From NCBI GenBank assembly GCA_003575245.1, contig NMQN01000103.1, positions 1 to 5,448 on the forward strand: DNA of 5,448 bases, written 5' to 3'. The notes beneath the pieces are model-generated. The model saw only the letters and a list, made by a program, of their open reading frames with translations, ran no database searches and was not told where the DNA came from. Source of the stretch: Candidatus Atribacteria bacterium 1244-E10-H5-B2. Lineage in GTDB: Bacteria; Atribacterota; JS1; SB-45; 34-128. Position numbers and translations under genes: made by a program. Within the stretch, counting starts at the first letter, position 1, and every line of letters starts with the position of its first letter. This document shows positions 1-4,469 of this stretch, piece by piece.

Positions 1-114
1 GTCCGGGCGTATATAAGAAGGAACAGGCTAAAGGCAATAAAGGTTGGTAAACGTTATTTGGTAAGCGTTGAGAATTTAGATAAATTTCTATCCGGGGAAG
101 GCGATAAAAGATAA
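1..114 (+). CDS. Excisionase-like / HTH_17 DNA-binding protein, C-terminal part (5' end cut by window)
   Basis: Frame 1 is open from the first base to a TAA at 112-114 and gives 37 residues beginning VRAYIRRNRLKAIKVGKRYL. This is the second half of the winged-helix excisionase/MerR-type fold: the recognition helix (VRAYIRR), the R-L-K-A-I-K-V-G-K-R-Y wing strand, then the short helix ENLDKFL typical of the end of HTH_17 proteins. Such proteins bind DNA, often as recombination directionality factors or small transcription regulators. The N-terminal helix is missing because the window starts inside the gene. A matching N-terminal half lies at the far right end (5390-5448). The next ORF starts 14 bases downstream. 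The family call is firm; whether it is a true excisionase or a regulator is not decidable here. Confidence 0.8.
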   Translation, partial: VRAYIRRNRLKAIKVGKRYLVSVENLDKFLSGEGDKR

Positions 115-128
115 GCCGAAGGGGATAA

Positions 129-242
129 ATGAGGTTAAATTTAAAAATTCTAAAAAAAATTTTGCCTTCTTATAAGTGGGAATTGAAGGAAGGCTTGACG
201 AAAAAAAGAGGAATGAGCATTAAAAATTTAGGGAAGGGGTGA
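129..242 (+). CDS. Small basic protein, probable truncated paralogue of the 1335-1559 gene
   Basis: This 37-residue ORF runs from an ATG at 129, preceded by a short GGGG tract, to a TGA at 240. I know no family for it. It aligns with the N-terminal part of the 74-residue protein at 1335: both begin M-[KR]-x-x-L-K-x-L, and then share Y-K-x-E-L-K-x-G-(G)-L-T-x-K-(K)-R. The DNA is also similar around 172-214 versus 1376-1422. After the shared part this copy loses the match and stops, so it looks like a shortened or decaying duplicate. Its stop lies in the same frame as the ATG of the next gene at 255, separated by four sense codons, so the two could be translationally coupled. It may be non-functional. 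Confidence 0.45.
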   Translation: MRLNLKILKKILPSYKWELKEGLTKKRGMSIKNLGKG

Positions 243-254
243 CAAATAAAAGTT

Positions 255-758
255 ATGAATACCAGGGAAGAAATTATCTCTCTTTTATCTAAAAGCGAGA
301 AACCTTTGGGTCCTAAAATAATTGCCCTCGAGCTTAAAAAAACAAATTCAAATATCCGGAAGATTTTATCTAACCTGCACAAAGAGGGGAAGATCACCAG
401 GGCGGGCTTCGGTAAGTATTCGGTGCTAACTGTGAATAAGAGTGTGAACGTCTTAGGTGAAAGTGTGAACGTTTTAAATAAAAGTGTGAATGTTGGGTCT
501 CCAGAGGCAAAGAAGTTAATCAATAGGGAAATCAATAAATACCGGAGAACTTATTTTCAGAAGCTAAAAATAAAAGATCCTGAGGCCTACGGAAAAATGA
601 GAAAAGCGAAAAACAGATATCTCAGAGATTGGCGGGTCAGGAATCCGGACTACAATAAAAATTGGCTAAAAGCATATTATAAAAAATATCCGGAGAGGGT
701 GAGAGAGTACCAGAGGCGCTACTGGCTCAAAAAAGCTCTACCCCAGGCAGGCAGTTAA
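255..758 (+). CDS. Winged-helix protein with SVN heptad repeats and basic repetitive C-terminus
   Basis: The 167-residue protein has three visible parts. Residues 1-57 look like a winged helix-turn-helix (EEIISLLSKSEKPLGPKIIA, then a helix NSNIRKILSNLHKEG and a wing KITRAGFGKYSVL), similar to the HTH of MarR/ArsR-like or replication-associated proteins. Residues 63-83 are three consecutive heptads beginning S-V-N-V, encoded by AGTGTGAA repeats spaced exactly 21 bp apart. Residues 100-160 are rich in Lys, Arg, Tyr and Trp, with roughly 18-residue units built around a [DNY]-P-[ED] turn, like the charged repeats found in many phage proteins. Inferred role: DNA binding, as a regulator or a replication or recombination factor. 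The only G-rich candidate ribosome site (GGGG, 236-239) lies 15 bases from the ATG, which is long, so translation may depend on coupling to the upstream ORF. No other ATG competes nearby. Confidence 0.8.
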   Translation: MNTREEIISLLSKSEKPLGPKIIALELKKTNSNIRKILSNLHKEGKITRAGFGKYSVLTVNKSVNVLGESVNVLNKSVNVGSPEAKKLINREINKYRRTYFQKLKIKDPEAYGKMRKAKNRYLRDWRVRNPDYNKNWLKAYYKKYPERVREYQRRYWLKKALPQAGS

Positions 759-895
759 AAAGGCCGAAAAATAGGGAATATCATAAGGGTAAATTATTTG
801 CCCCCTTAAAAACGAAATATGAAGGCTAAAAAAGAGCTAAATTAGCAGAAAAGCCTTATATCTTATAGCTTTCAGGGTTTAGAGCTAAAAGGGGG
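759..895. other. Non-coding gap with a short hairpin
   Basis: No convincing gene lies here. A 7-8 bp inverted repeat (GGGTAAAT with ATTTGCCC, one G-T pair, at 787-803) can form a tight hairpin just after the winged-helix gene. It lacks a T-run, so it is at best a weak terminator or an RNA processing element. Short direct repeats of GAGCTAAA occur around 834 and 882. Confidence 0.35.
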
Positions 896-1012
896 GTGGT
901 AAAGGGTATCGAGCGGGTCAAAGAAACGCTAATAAAGCGGAAATTGAGCGGTTTTAGGGCTATTCTGAACGATTTAAAGAGGGACAGGGAATCCCCTCTA
1001 AATAAGATTTAA
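896..1012 (+). CDS. Possible 38-residue basic micro-protein, GTG start
   Basis: From a GTG at 896 the frame is open for 38 codons to a TAA at 1010. The predicted protein is charged and probably helical (for example IERVKETLIKRKL, then FRAILNDLKRDRE), with an amino-acid mix like a real small protein. Against it, the G-run at 891-895 directly abuts the GTG, so there is no properly spaced ribosome site. The end of the frame also overlaps one arm of the inverted repeat at 987-996. I recognise no family. Treat it as a candidate only. Confidence 0.3.
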   Translation: MVKGIERVKETLIKRKLSGFRAILNDLKRDRESPLNKI

Positions 1013-1050
1013 AAGTTGAATCCTTACAATCCTATTCTTTGGGGATTCCC
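987..1050. repeat. Inverted repeat, 10-bp perfect arms (GGGAATCCCC / GGGGATTCCC)
   Basis: Arm 987-996 and arm 1041-1050 are exact reverse complements, with partial matching continuing outward (GAC and CTC positions). The separation is 44 bp. Each arm is itself close to a palindrome around GGGA-TCCC. The DNA between the arms is AT-rich. It could be a pair of protein-binding sites or a large hairpin in the leader of the membrane micro-protein gene that starts at 1102. Confidence 0.6.
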
Positions 1051-1101
1051 CGACCTCTCTATCTTAACATTTTCTATTTGTTAAGAGAAGGGAGTAAAAA
1101 A

Positions 1102-1239
1102 ATGATATATTTCTTATGGTTGATTTTTCTGTTGTTTATAGCTGGGATAATCTATCTTGTATTTATAAAAAAGCCGGAGAAGCCGGAGAAGAAACAAAAG
1201 CATTCTATAAGAAAAAAATCGGGTAGGCTTAAATGGTAA
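1102..1239 (+). CDS. Single-pass membrane micro-protein with a basic tail
   Basis: I chose the ATG at 1102 because a GGGAG ribosome site (1090-1094) sits 7 bases upstream. The frame extends back to an ATG at 1039, but that extension overlaps the inverted repeat and has no such site. The 45-residue product begins with a hydrophobic segment, residues 2-23 (MIYFLWLIFLLFIAGIIYLV), which is one membrane-spanning helix. It continues with KKPEKPEKKQ and a strongly basic tail. The positive charges follow the helix, so by the positive-inside rule the tail should be cytoplasmic. No family is recognised and the function is unknown. The last codons overlap the ATG of a possible micro-ORF at 1233. Confidence 0.6.
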   Translation: MIYFLWLIFLLFIAGIIYLVFIKKPEKPEKKQKHSIRKKSGRLKW

Positions 1240-1304
1240 TTAAATTTTACCAGGCTATCGCTGACCTTATTTTAAATCATTTACATAATAAATTTAGGTG
1301 GTGA
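1233..1304 (+). CDS. Possible 23-residue micro-ORF overlapping the membrane-protein stop
   Basis: The sequence ATGGTAA overlaps the stop codon of the 1102 gene with a start codon, an arrangement typical of translational coupling. A G-rich stretch (GGGTAGG, 1221-1227) is spaced 5 bases before it. The peptide MVIKFYQAIADLILNHLHNK plus three residues is amphipathic and ends at a TGA inside the AGGTGGTGAT block. Its FYQAIAD segment resembles FYQVIVN in the protein at 1581, which hints at a degraded copy. It is too short to call firmly. Confidence 0.25.
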   Translation: MVIKFYQAIADLILNHLHNKFRW

Positions 1305-1305
1305 T
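1296..1305 (+). repeat. AGGTGGTGAT leader block, copy 1 (no start codon follows)
   Basis: The same ten bases occur at 1568-1577, where they act as the ribosome site for the gene at 1581. At this first copy the base positions equivalent to the start codon read AAA, so no ORF begins. It looks like a leftover or duplicated leader, or an upstream standby ribosome site for the gene at 1335. Confidence 0.5.
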
Positions 1306-1334
1306 CATAAAAATATAGGGGAGTGGTTTAAAGA

Positions 1335-1559
1335 ATGAAAATAAAGCTAAAGGCTTTAGAAGAAACCAGGTCTTTCTATAAGGTGGAATTGAAGAAGGGA
1401 GGCCTGACCGGAAAAAAGAGGAAAGATTACTTAAAGGCTTTAAAATCTATCGAAAAAATCATTAAGGAAGAGAGAAAGCCGGGGAAAAAATTAAAGCATA
1501 AAAAATTTATTCCCTATGATCATAAAGCAGTATTCCAGAATAGCAAAAGAGGCTATTAA
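1335..1559 (+). CDS. Small basic hypothetical protein (74 aa)
   Basis: The ORF starts at an ATG with a GGGGAG site (1318-1323) 11 bases upstream and ends at TAA. The product is lysine-rich. Residues 1-48 are probably helical, with heptad-like hydrophobic spacing (LKALEE, YLKALKSIEKIIKEE), so a short coiled coil or helical hairpin is possible. The tail is basic (KPGKKLKHKKFIPYDHK). I recognise no family. The high positive charge suggests nucleic-acid binding, but that is inference. A shortened relative lies at 129-242, so this gene type has been duplicated in the element. The next gene follows 21 bases downstream in the same direction, consistent with co-transcription. Confidence 0.6.
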   Translation: MKIKLKALEETRSFYKVELKKGGLTGKKRKDYLKALKSIEKIIKEERKPGKKLKHKKFIPYDHKAVFQNSKRGY

Positions 1560-1580
1560 ATAATTCTAGGTGGTGATTTA

Positions 1581-1763
1581 ATGTTACCGGAACGATTAAA
1601 CTTTTTAAAAAGATTCGATATTTTTTACCAAGTGATAGTTAATGCAGTAAAAGAGGATAGGATTGATGAGAGAGATTTTTATATAATTATCGGGGCAAAA
1701 TGTAAATCAATGAATCAGGAAAAACGAGAAGAAAATCTTTTGTTAAATAAAAGGGCCGGATAA
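1581..1763 (+). CDS. Small hypothetical protein (60 aa)
   Basis: The ATG at 1581 is preceded by TAGGTGG (1567-1573), a convincing ribosome site seven bases upstream. The 60-residue product begins MLPERLNFLKRFDIFYQVIV, is mixed charged and hydrophobic, and is probably largely helical. It has a hydrophobic stretch FYIIIGA around residues 33-39 and a charged C-terminus. It has no membrane span or signal peptide and no motif I recognise. It follows the 1335 gene by 21 bases, so the pair is probably one transcript. Function unknown. Confidence 0.55.
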   Translation: MLPERLNFLKRFDIFYQVIVNAVKEDRIDERDFYIIIGAKCKSMNQEKREENLLLNKRAG

Positions 1764-1903
1764 GGCCTAAAAACAGCTATGAGATTTTTTTAGAAATCGG
1801 GAAAAAACTCTATTCTTTATTTTTATATAAAAGGGATTATGTATAATTGGGGGAATCTTAAAAAATAAAAACGCTGTAAGGGTATATATAGCTCAATTCG
1901 TTG

Positions 1904-2154
1904 GTGTGGCTCGGTATCATTTTTTATTTAACAAAAGTATCTTTTGAGGGATGAAAGAATAAAAATAAAAAGACTGTTTGGATTTTTTCTTTAACCTATA
2001 TTATGATTTTGTTAGTTAAATTAAGCAAAATAAATCAAAGAGCCAAAAAGAGCAGAAAATCAGAAAAAATAAATCGTTATTTTACAAGGGTTACACGACC
2101 ACTTTTGCATCGTCTCCGTGTGGCTCGGTGTGGCTCTGTCTCTCCGTGTGGCTC
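1904..2154 (+). repeat. GTGTGGCTC repeats (four copies)
   Basis: The nonamer GTGTGGCTC occurs at 1904-1912, 2118-2126, 2128-2136 and 2146-2154, all in the same orientation. The second and third copies are spaced 10 bp start to start, one helical turn. The third and fourth are 18 bp apart. Copies 1, 2 and 4 stand out as GC-rich islands in AT-rich DNA. A looser version (GAGTGGCTA) occurs near 2214. They could be protein-binding sites for a regulator, replication protein or recombinase. Confidence 0.6.
1978..2007 (+). promoter_or_regulatory. Putative sigma70 promoter, copy 1
   Basis: The sequence reads TTGGAT, an 18-bp spacer, then TATGAT. It aligns over about 50 bp with the promoter-like copy at 2350, sharing TTAACCTAT in the spacer. 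No gene starts within 300 bp downstream, so it may make a non-coding RNA ending near 2167, or be a relic of a duplication. Confidence 0.4.
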
Positions 2155-2167
2155 AGAGAGGTTTTTT
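2140..2167 (+). terminator. Possible rho-independent terminator
   Basis: Bases 2140-2144 (CTCTC) pair with 2156-2160 (GAGAG) around an 11-base loop, and six Ts follow at 2162-2167 after a single G. The stem is short but GC-mixed and the T-run is clear. It would end a transcript started at the promoter near 1978. Confidence 0.4.
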
Positions 2168-2268
2168 CAAAAAAATATGCTTATTAGGGTCTATAAAATT
2201 ATTTTCATTTATCGGAGTGGCTACGAATAATTTAATTTTTTAGTATGATCCGGAGAGATTTGTATTTA

Positions 2269-2286
2269 ACACAATACATATTGTGT
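2269..2286. promoter_or_regulatory. 18-bp dyad ACACAATA-CA-TATTGTGT, operator candidate
   Basis: The two 8-bp arms are perfect reverse complements around a CA centre, the form expected for a dimeric repressor site. Its last T is also the first base of a consensus TATAAT (2286-2291), so a bound protein could block a promoter there. No well-spaced -35 is obvious: TTGTAT at 2260 is 20 bp away. Confidence 0.55.
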
Positions 2287-2349
2287 ATAATTACAGAAAC
2301 CTTATGAAATAAGGGTTACAAGATATTTGGATTTATTTTAATGTGATAC

Positions 2350-2378
2350 TTGCTTTTTTGCTTAACCTATGTTATTAT
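2350..2378 (+). promoter_or_regulatory. Putative sigma70 promoter of the recombinase gene, copy 2
   Basis: TTGCTT at 2350-2355, a 17-bp spacer and TATTAT at 2373-2378 match the sigma70 pattern well. The inferred start point near 2385 leaves a leader of about 35 bases before the recombinase ATG at 2420. TTAACCTAT lies in the spacer, as in copy 1. Confidence 0.55.
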
Positions 2379-2419
2379 TATGTAAGATAGATTAAGGATA
2401 ATAAGGGGGTAAAAAAGTA

Positions 2420-2998
2420 ATGAATATTGTAGAACCAATCAGGTCAGAAAATCAAATAAAACAGATAAGGGGAAATCTATTTCGGCAGAAAAATCCGAGA
2501 GATTATTTACTATTCGTTTTTGGTATTAACTCCGGCTTGAGAATAGGGGACATTCTGTCCCTTAAACTTGCAGATGTTAAAGATAACCAGGGGAATCTAA
2601 AAGACTATTTAGATATCAAAGAGCAAAAGACCGGAAAGACCCGGAAGGTGCACTTTAATAAGCAGATCAAAGAAGCCTTGAATCATTATTTAGAAAAGAC
2701 TGGAATATTTAATCTGGATCGATACTTATTCACTAACGAGAAATCAAAAGCGAACAAGCCAATCACCAGGATAAGAGCCTATCAGTTAATTAATAAATGG
2801 TGTAGGGACGTTGGGATTAAGCATAAAGTTGGTGGCCACACGCTTAGAAAGTCATTCGGATATCACCTAAGAAAGCAAGGGATCAGTATCGAACGGATCT
2901 CTAATCTATTGAATCATCGGAATATTAAAGTAACTTTCCGTTACATTGGAATCAATGATGATGAAAATAAAGAAGTTATTAATGGCTTTGGGATATAG
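2420..2998 (+). CDS. Single-domain tyrosine recombinase / integrase
   Basis: This 192-residue protein is the catalytic domain of the phage-integrase (XerC/D-like) family. It cuts and rejoins DNA at specific sites through a 3'-phosphotyrosine intermediate. The whole active site is visible: Arg41 in SGLRIGDILSL, the beta-hairpin Lys70 (EQKTGKTRKV), His140 and Arg143 in GGHTLRKSFG, His166 in LLNHRNIKVT, and the nucleophile Tyr175 in FRYIGIN. The usual N-terminal SAM-like core-binding domain is absent. The protein starts only about 25 residues before the catalytic fold, like the short FimB/FimE-type recombinases of about 200 residues. A GGGGG site (2405-2409, within AAGGGGGT) lies 10 bases before the ATG, and a promoter at 2350 fits. 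It is probably active. Its substrate could be element integration or excision, inversion, or dimer resolution; the sequence does not settle which. Confidence 0.93.
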   Translation: MNIVEPIRSENQIKQIRGNLFRQKNPRDYLLFVFGINSGLRIGDILSLKLADVKDNQGNLKDYLDIKEQKTGKTRKVHFNKQIKEALNHYLEKTGIFNLDRYLFTNEKSKANKPITRIRAYQLINKWCRDVGIKHKVGGHTLRKSFGYHLRKQGISIERISNLLNHRNIKVTFRYIGINDDENKEVINGFGI

Positions 2999-3302
2999 AA
3001 CAGATAAAGAAGAAGAAGAGAGGAAGGCCAACGATTTTCACCCAGGAATTGAGATCTAAACTAATTGAGCCATTTTGGGCTAGGTTGAGGCTGGTACGCG
3101 CACGCTGCTCCTCCCCGATCCTTATCTTCGGTCATCTGTTATATTTCTCTTATATTTATATTTCTTAAAATAATTCTTTAGAAAAAAAGGATTTTTTAAA
3201 TGCCTGTCGTATAGTATATAAAGTAGTGCTTCAACAATTATGTTTTCCTTGTTTCTATGAGTTATGACATTATGTTAAAAAAATAAAAGGAGGTCTTTTA
3301 AA
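2999..3302. other. Intergenic region between recombinase and HU genes
   Basis: No gene is supported on either strand. A GC-rich island (about 3091-3125, including TACGCGCACGC) stands out in very AT-rich DNA and could be an attachment site or remnant. It is followed by a weak hairpin CCGA/TCGG (3117-3134), repeated TATATTT tracts (3140-3167), and then the HU promoter. Confidence 0.5.
3249..3276 (+). promoter_or_regulatory. Putative promoter of the HU-hicBA gene run
   Basis: TTGTTT (3249-3254), a 16-bp spacer and TATGTT (3271-3276) form a sigma70-like promoter. It lies just ahead of an AAGGAGG ribosome site (3287-3293), which precedes the GTG start of HU. The leader would be very short, starting near 3283, so an additional promoter further upstream in the AT-rich tract is possible. 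Confidence 0.4.
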
Positions 3303-3575
3303 GTGAACAAAGGCGAATTGATCAGTCAGGTGGCAAATGAAATAGAATGCACCAGAGTGGAAACTAAAAGAATCGTAGAATGTATATTTAAAAATATTAC
3401 TGGTTGTCTAGCTAAAGGTGATGCCGTTAAATTAGTAGGTTTTGGTACTTTTGGTATTAGAAAAAGGGCTGCCCGAATGGCCAGAAATCCGCTCACCGGT
3501 GAAAAAGTATCTGTACCGGCTAAGAGTGTTCCCTTTTTTAAAGCTGGTAAAGAATTAAAAGATAGAGTAAAATAA
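3303..3575 (+). CDS. hup: HU family DNA-binding protein
   Basis: The 90-residue length and the sequence are those of HU/IHF proteins, which bind DNA as dimers and bend it, helping nucleoid packing and site-specific recombination. Residues 1-45 are the two dimerisation helices. GFGTFGIRKR (46-55) begins the beta-sheet saddle. Arg58 and the arm-tip Arg61-Asn62-Pro63, whose proline intercalates into DNA, are all present, followed by LTGEKV and the conserved VPFFKAGKELKDRV end. The start is GTG, 9 bases after a perfect AAGGAGG. The position next to a recombinase suggests it could serve as the bending cofactor for that enzyme. It could equally be the host's ordinary HU. It is first in a run of five co-directional genes. 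Confidence 0.95.
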   Translation: MNKGELISQVANEIECTRVETKRIVECIFKNITGCLAKGDAVKLVGFGTFGIRKRAARMARNPLTGEKVSVPAKSVPFFKAGKELKDRVK

Positions 3576-3656
3576 TAAGAGGTCGAAGAAATAAAGATTT
3601 TCTTATCGATGGAGAATTACTAACTTTAAACCTAAGATAAAAGGAGTGATGACTAT

Positions 3657-3884
3657 ATGAAAATTAATATGAGTAAGGGACTTATTCTTATGCTATTGCT
3701 TCCAACTTTTATATTAATAATGTTTATCTTAGAAATCATTTATGCAAAAGAGATTTTTGATAAGTTCTTAACTCTTGGTGTTATTGCTTTTCTTTTTCAA
3801 CTGGGTCTGAAAATTGGTTCTATTGATGAAAAGGTTAATGGTGTAAGTAATAGATTAGATGATGTGGAAAAAAAGGCTATATAA
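3657..3884 (+). CDS. Small two-helix membrane protein with a coiled-coil end
   Basis: The ATG at 3657 follows AAGGAG (3641-3646) by 10 bases; Met5 is a less likely start. The 75-residue product has hydrophobic segments at about residues 8-29 (LILMLLLPTFILIMFILEII) and 37-53 (FLTLGVIAFLFQLGLKI). These are two membrane helices, or one helix plus a partly buried one. The tail, residues 55-75 (SIDEKVNGVSNRLDDVEKKA), shows coiled-coil spacing. The layout resembles some small phage holin-like or membrane-tether proteins, but I see no diagnostic motif. Its stop is one base before the start of the next gene, so the two are translated together and may act together. Function unknown. Confidence 0.7.
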   Translation: MKINMSKGLILMLLLPTFILIMFILEIIYAKEIFDKFLTLGVIAFLFQLGLKIGSIDEKVNGVSNRLDDVEKKAI

Positions 3885-3885
3885 A

Positions 3886-4128
3886 ATGTCCAAACCATTA
3901 GAAAAAGAATTTAAGTATTATATCAAAAATCAGAATAAGCTGGTAAAGAGATATAACAATAAGTGCATTGTAATAAAGAATGAAAAAGTAATTGGCGTTT
4001 ATGATTCGGAGGCAGAAGCGGTTCAGGAAACTTCAAAAAATGAACACCTGGGGACTTTTTTAGTACAGAAATGTACACCAGGCAAAGAAGGTTATACCCA
4101 GACTTTTCACTCAAGAGTAAGTTTTTAA
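3886..4128 (+). CDS. Small DUF5678-like protein (80 aa)
   Basis: I place the start at the ATG at 3886 (MSKPLEKEFKYY), one base after the upstream stop, with a weak AAAAGG site nine bases before. A longer frame from 3859 would overlap the previous gene by 26 bases. The 80-residue protein has an N-terminal helix, then short strands (KCIVIKNEKVIGVYDS, residues 26-41), a helix EAEAVQETSKN, and a conserved end GTFLVQKCTPG followed by YTQTFHSRV. This pattern, a beta-hairpin with VIGVYDS plus the FLVQK/TQTFHSRV tail, is one I associate with the uncharacterised DUF5678 group, often found beside small proteins or retropepsin-like genes. No catalytic motif is evident and the function is unknown. The family call is from memory, not a search. 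Confidence 0.75.
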   Translation: MSKPLEKEFKYYIKNQNKLVKRYNNKCIVIKNEKVIGVYDSEAEAVQETSKNEHLGTFLVQKCTPGKEGYTQTFHSRVSF

Positions 4129-4158
4129 AGCAAATAAAAAAGTTGGGAGGAATGATCT

Positions 4159-4467
4159 ATGCCCGTAATGTATATTGTTTTAACCCATATGATTTCCAAA
4201 GAAGAAAAGTTGTTTTTTGCTCTTTGCCCGGAATTGGATGTCGGCAGCCAGGGCGAGACAGTCGAAGAAGCCGATAATAATTTGAAGGATGCAGTTGTTT
4301 TATATCTAAATACCATTGAAGAACTAGGCACCAGAGACCATATTTTTAAAGAGAGAAACATAAAAGTATATTCTCGCAAACCCAAACCTGCTTTGAGAAA
4401 AATCAGTATGCCCAAGAGTTACAATAATTTCCCCTTTATTACCCAAGAAACTGTGCCTTTAACTTAG
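4159..4467 (+). CDS. hicB: HicB-family antitoxin
   Basis: The 102-residue protein carries the HicB hallmark: strands at residues 3-9 and 18-23, then CPELDVGSQGETVEEA (23-38) and the helix NNLKDAVVLYLNTIEELG (40-57), a partial RNase-H-like fold that sequesters HicA. The C-terminal part (75-102) is proline- and lysine-containing and shows no HTH or ribbon-helix-helix domain, so repression of its own promoter by a typical DNA-binding tail is not evident. The ATG is chosen from GGGAGG (4145-4150) eight bases upstream; an ATG at 4152 is out of frame. It lies 30 bases after the DUF5678-like gene and 2 bases before hicA, so the pair is part of a longer transcript. Confidence 0.92.
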   Translation: MPVMYIVLTHMISKEEKLFFALCPELDVGSQGETVEEADNNLKDAVVLYLNTIEELGTRDHIFKERNIKVYSRKPKPALRKISMPKSYNNFPFITQETVPLT

Positions 4468-4469
4468 CT

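Larger units (their letters stand above)
1764..2419. other. Long non-coding control region upstream of the recombinase
   Basis: This 656-bp stretch holds no convincing gene. It contains a GGCC hairpin at 1754-1770, GTGTGGCTC repeats (1904, 2118, 2128, 2146), a hairpin followed by six Ts (2140-2167), an 18-bp dyad (2269-2286), a repeated AAGGGTTACA (2086 and 2311), and two related promoter copies (1978 and 2350). This density of sites suits a regulatory, attachment or replication region. An open frame at 2003-2230 runs through the repeats but starts inside a promoter and has no ribosome site. Confidence 0.6.

Noticed and set aside
240..257. In-frame TGA between the 129 ORF and the 255 gene as possible stop-codon recoding
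   Set aside because: All confident genes here end in TAA or TAG, which is suggestive, but none contains an internal TGA, and HU, HicA, HicB and the recombinase are full length under the standard code. TAA preference is normal in AT-rich DNA.
170..535. 121-codon minus-strand frame
   Set aside because: It lies opposite the well-supported 255 gene, and its composition (Phe/Leu/Ser-rich) is the expected antisense of a lysine-rich coding sequence.
2003..2230. 75-codon open frame through the control region
   Set aside because: It starts inside a promoter -10, has no ribosome site, and its sequence is produced by the GTGTGGCTC repeats; no protein-like pattern is visible.
3085..3135. tRNA gene or tRNA 3' end as integration site
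   Set aside because: No cloverleaf, no TTCGA-type T-loop and no CCA end could be laid out.
3923..4415. Minus-strand frames 3923-4114 and 4125-4415 and plus frame 4071-4277
   Set aside because: They overlap the DUF5678-like and hicB genes in other frames, have no family features, and are explained as shadows.
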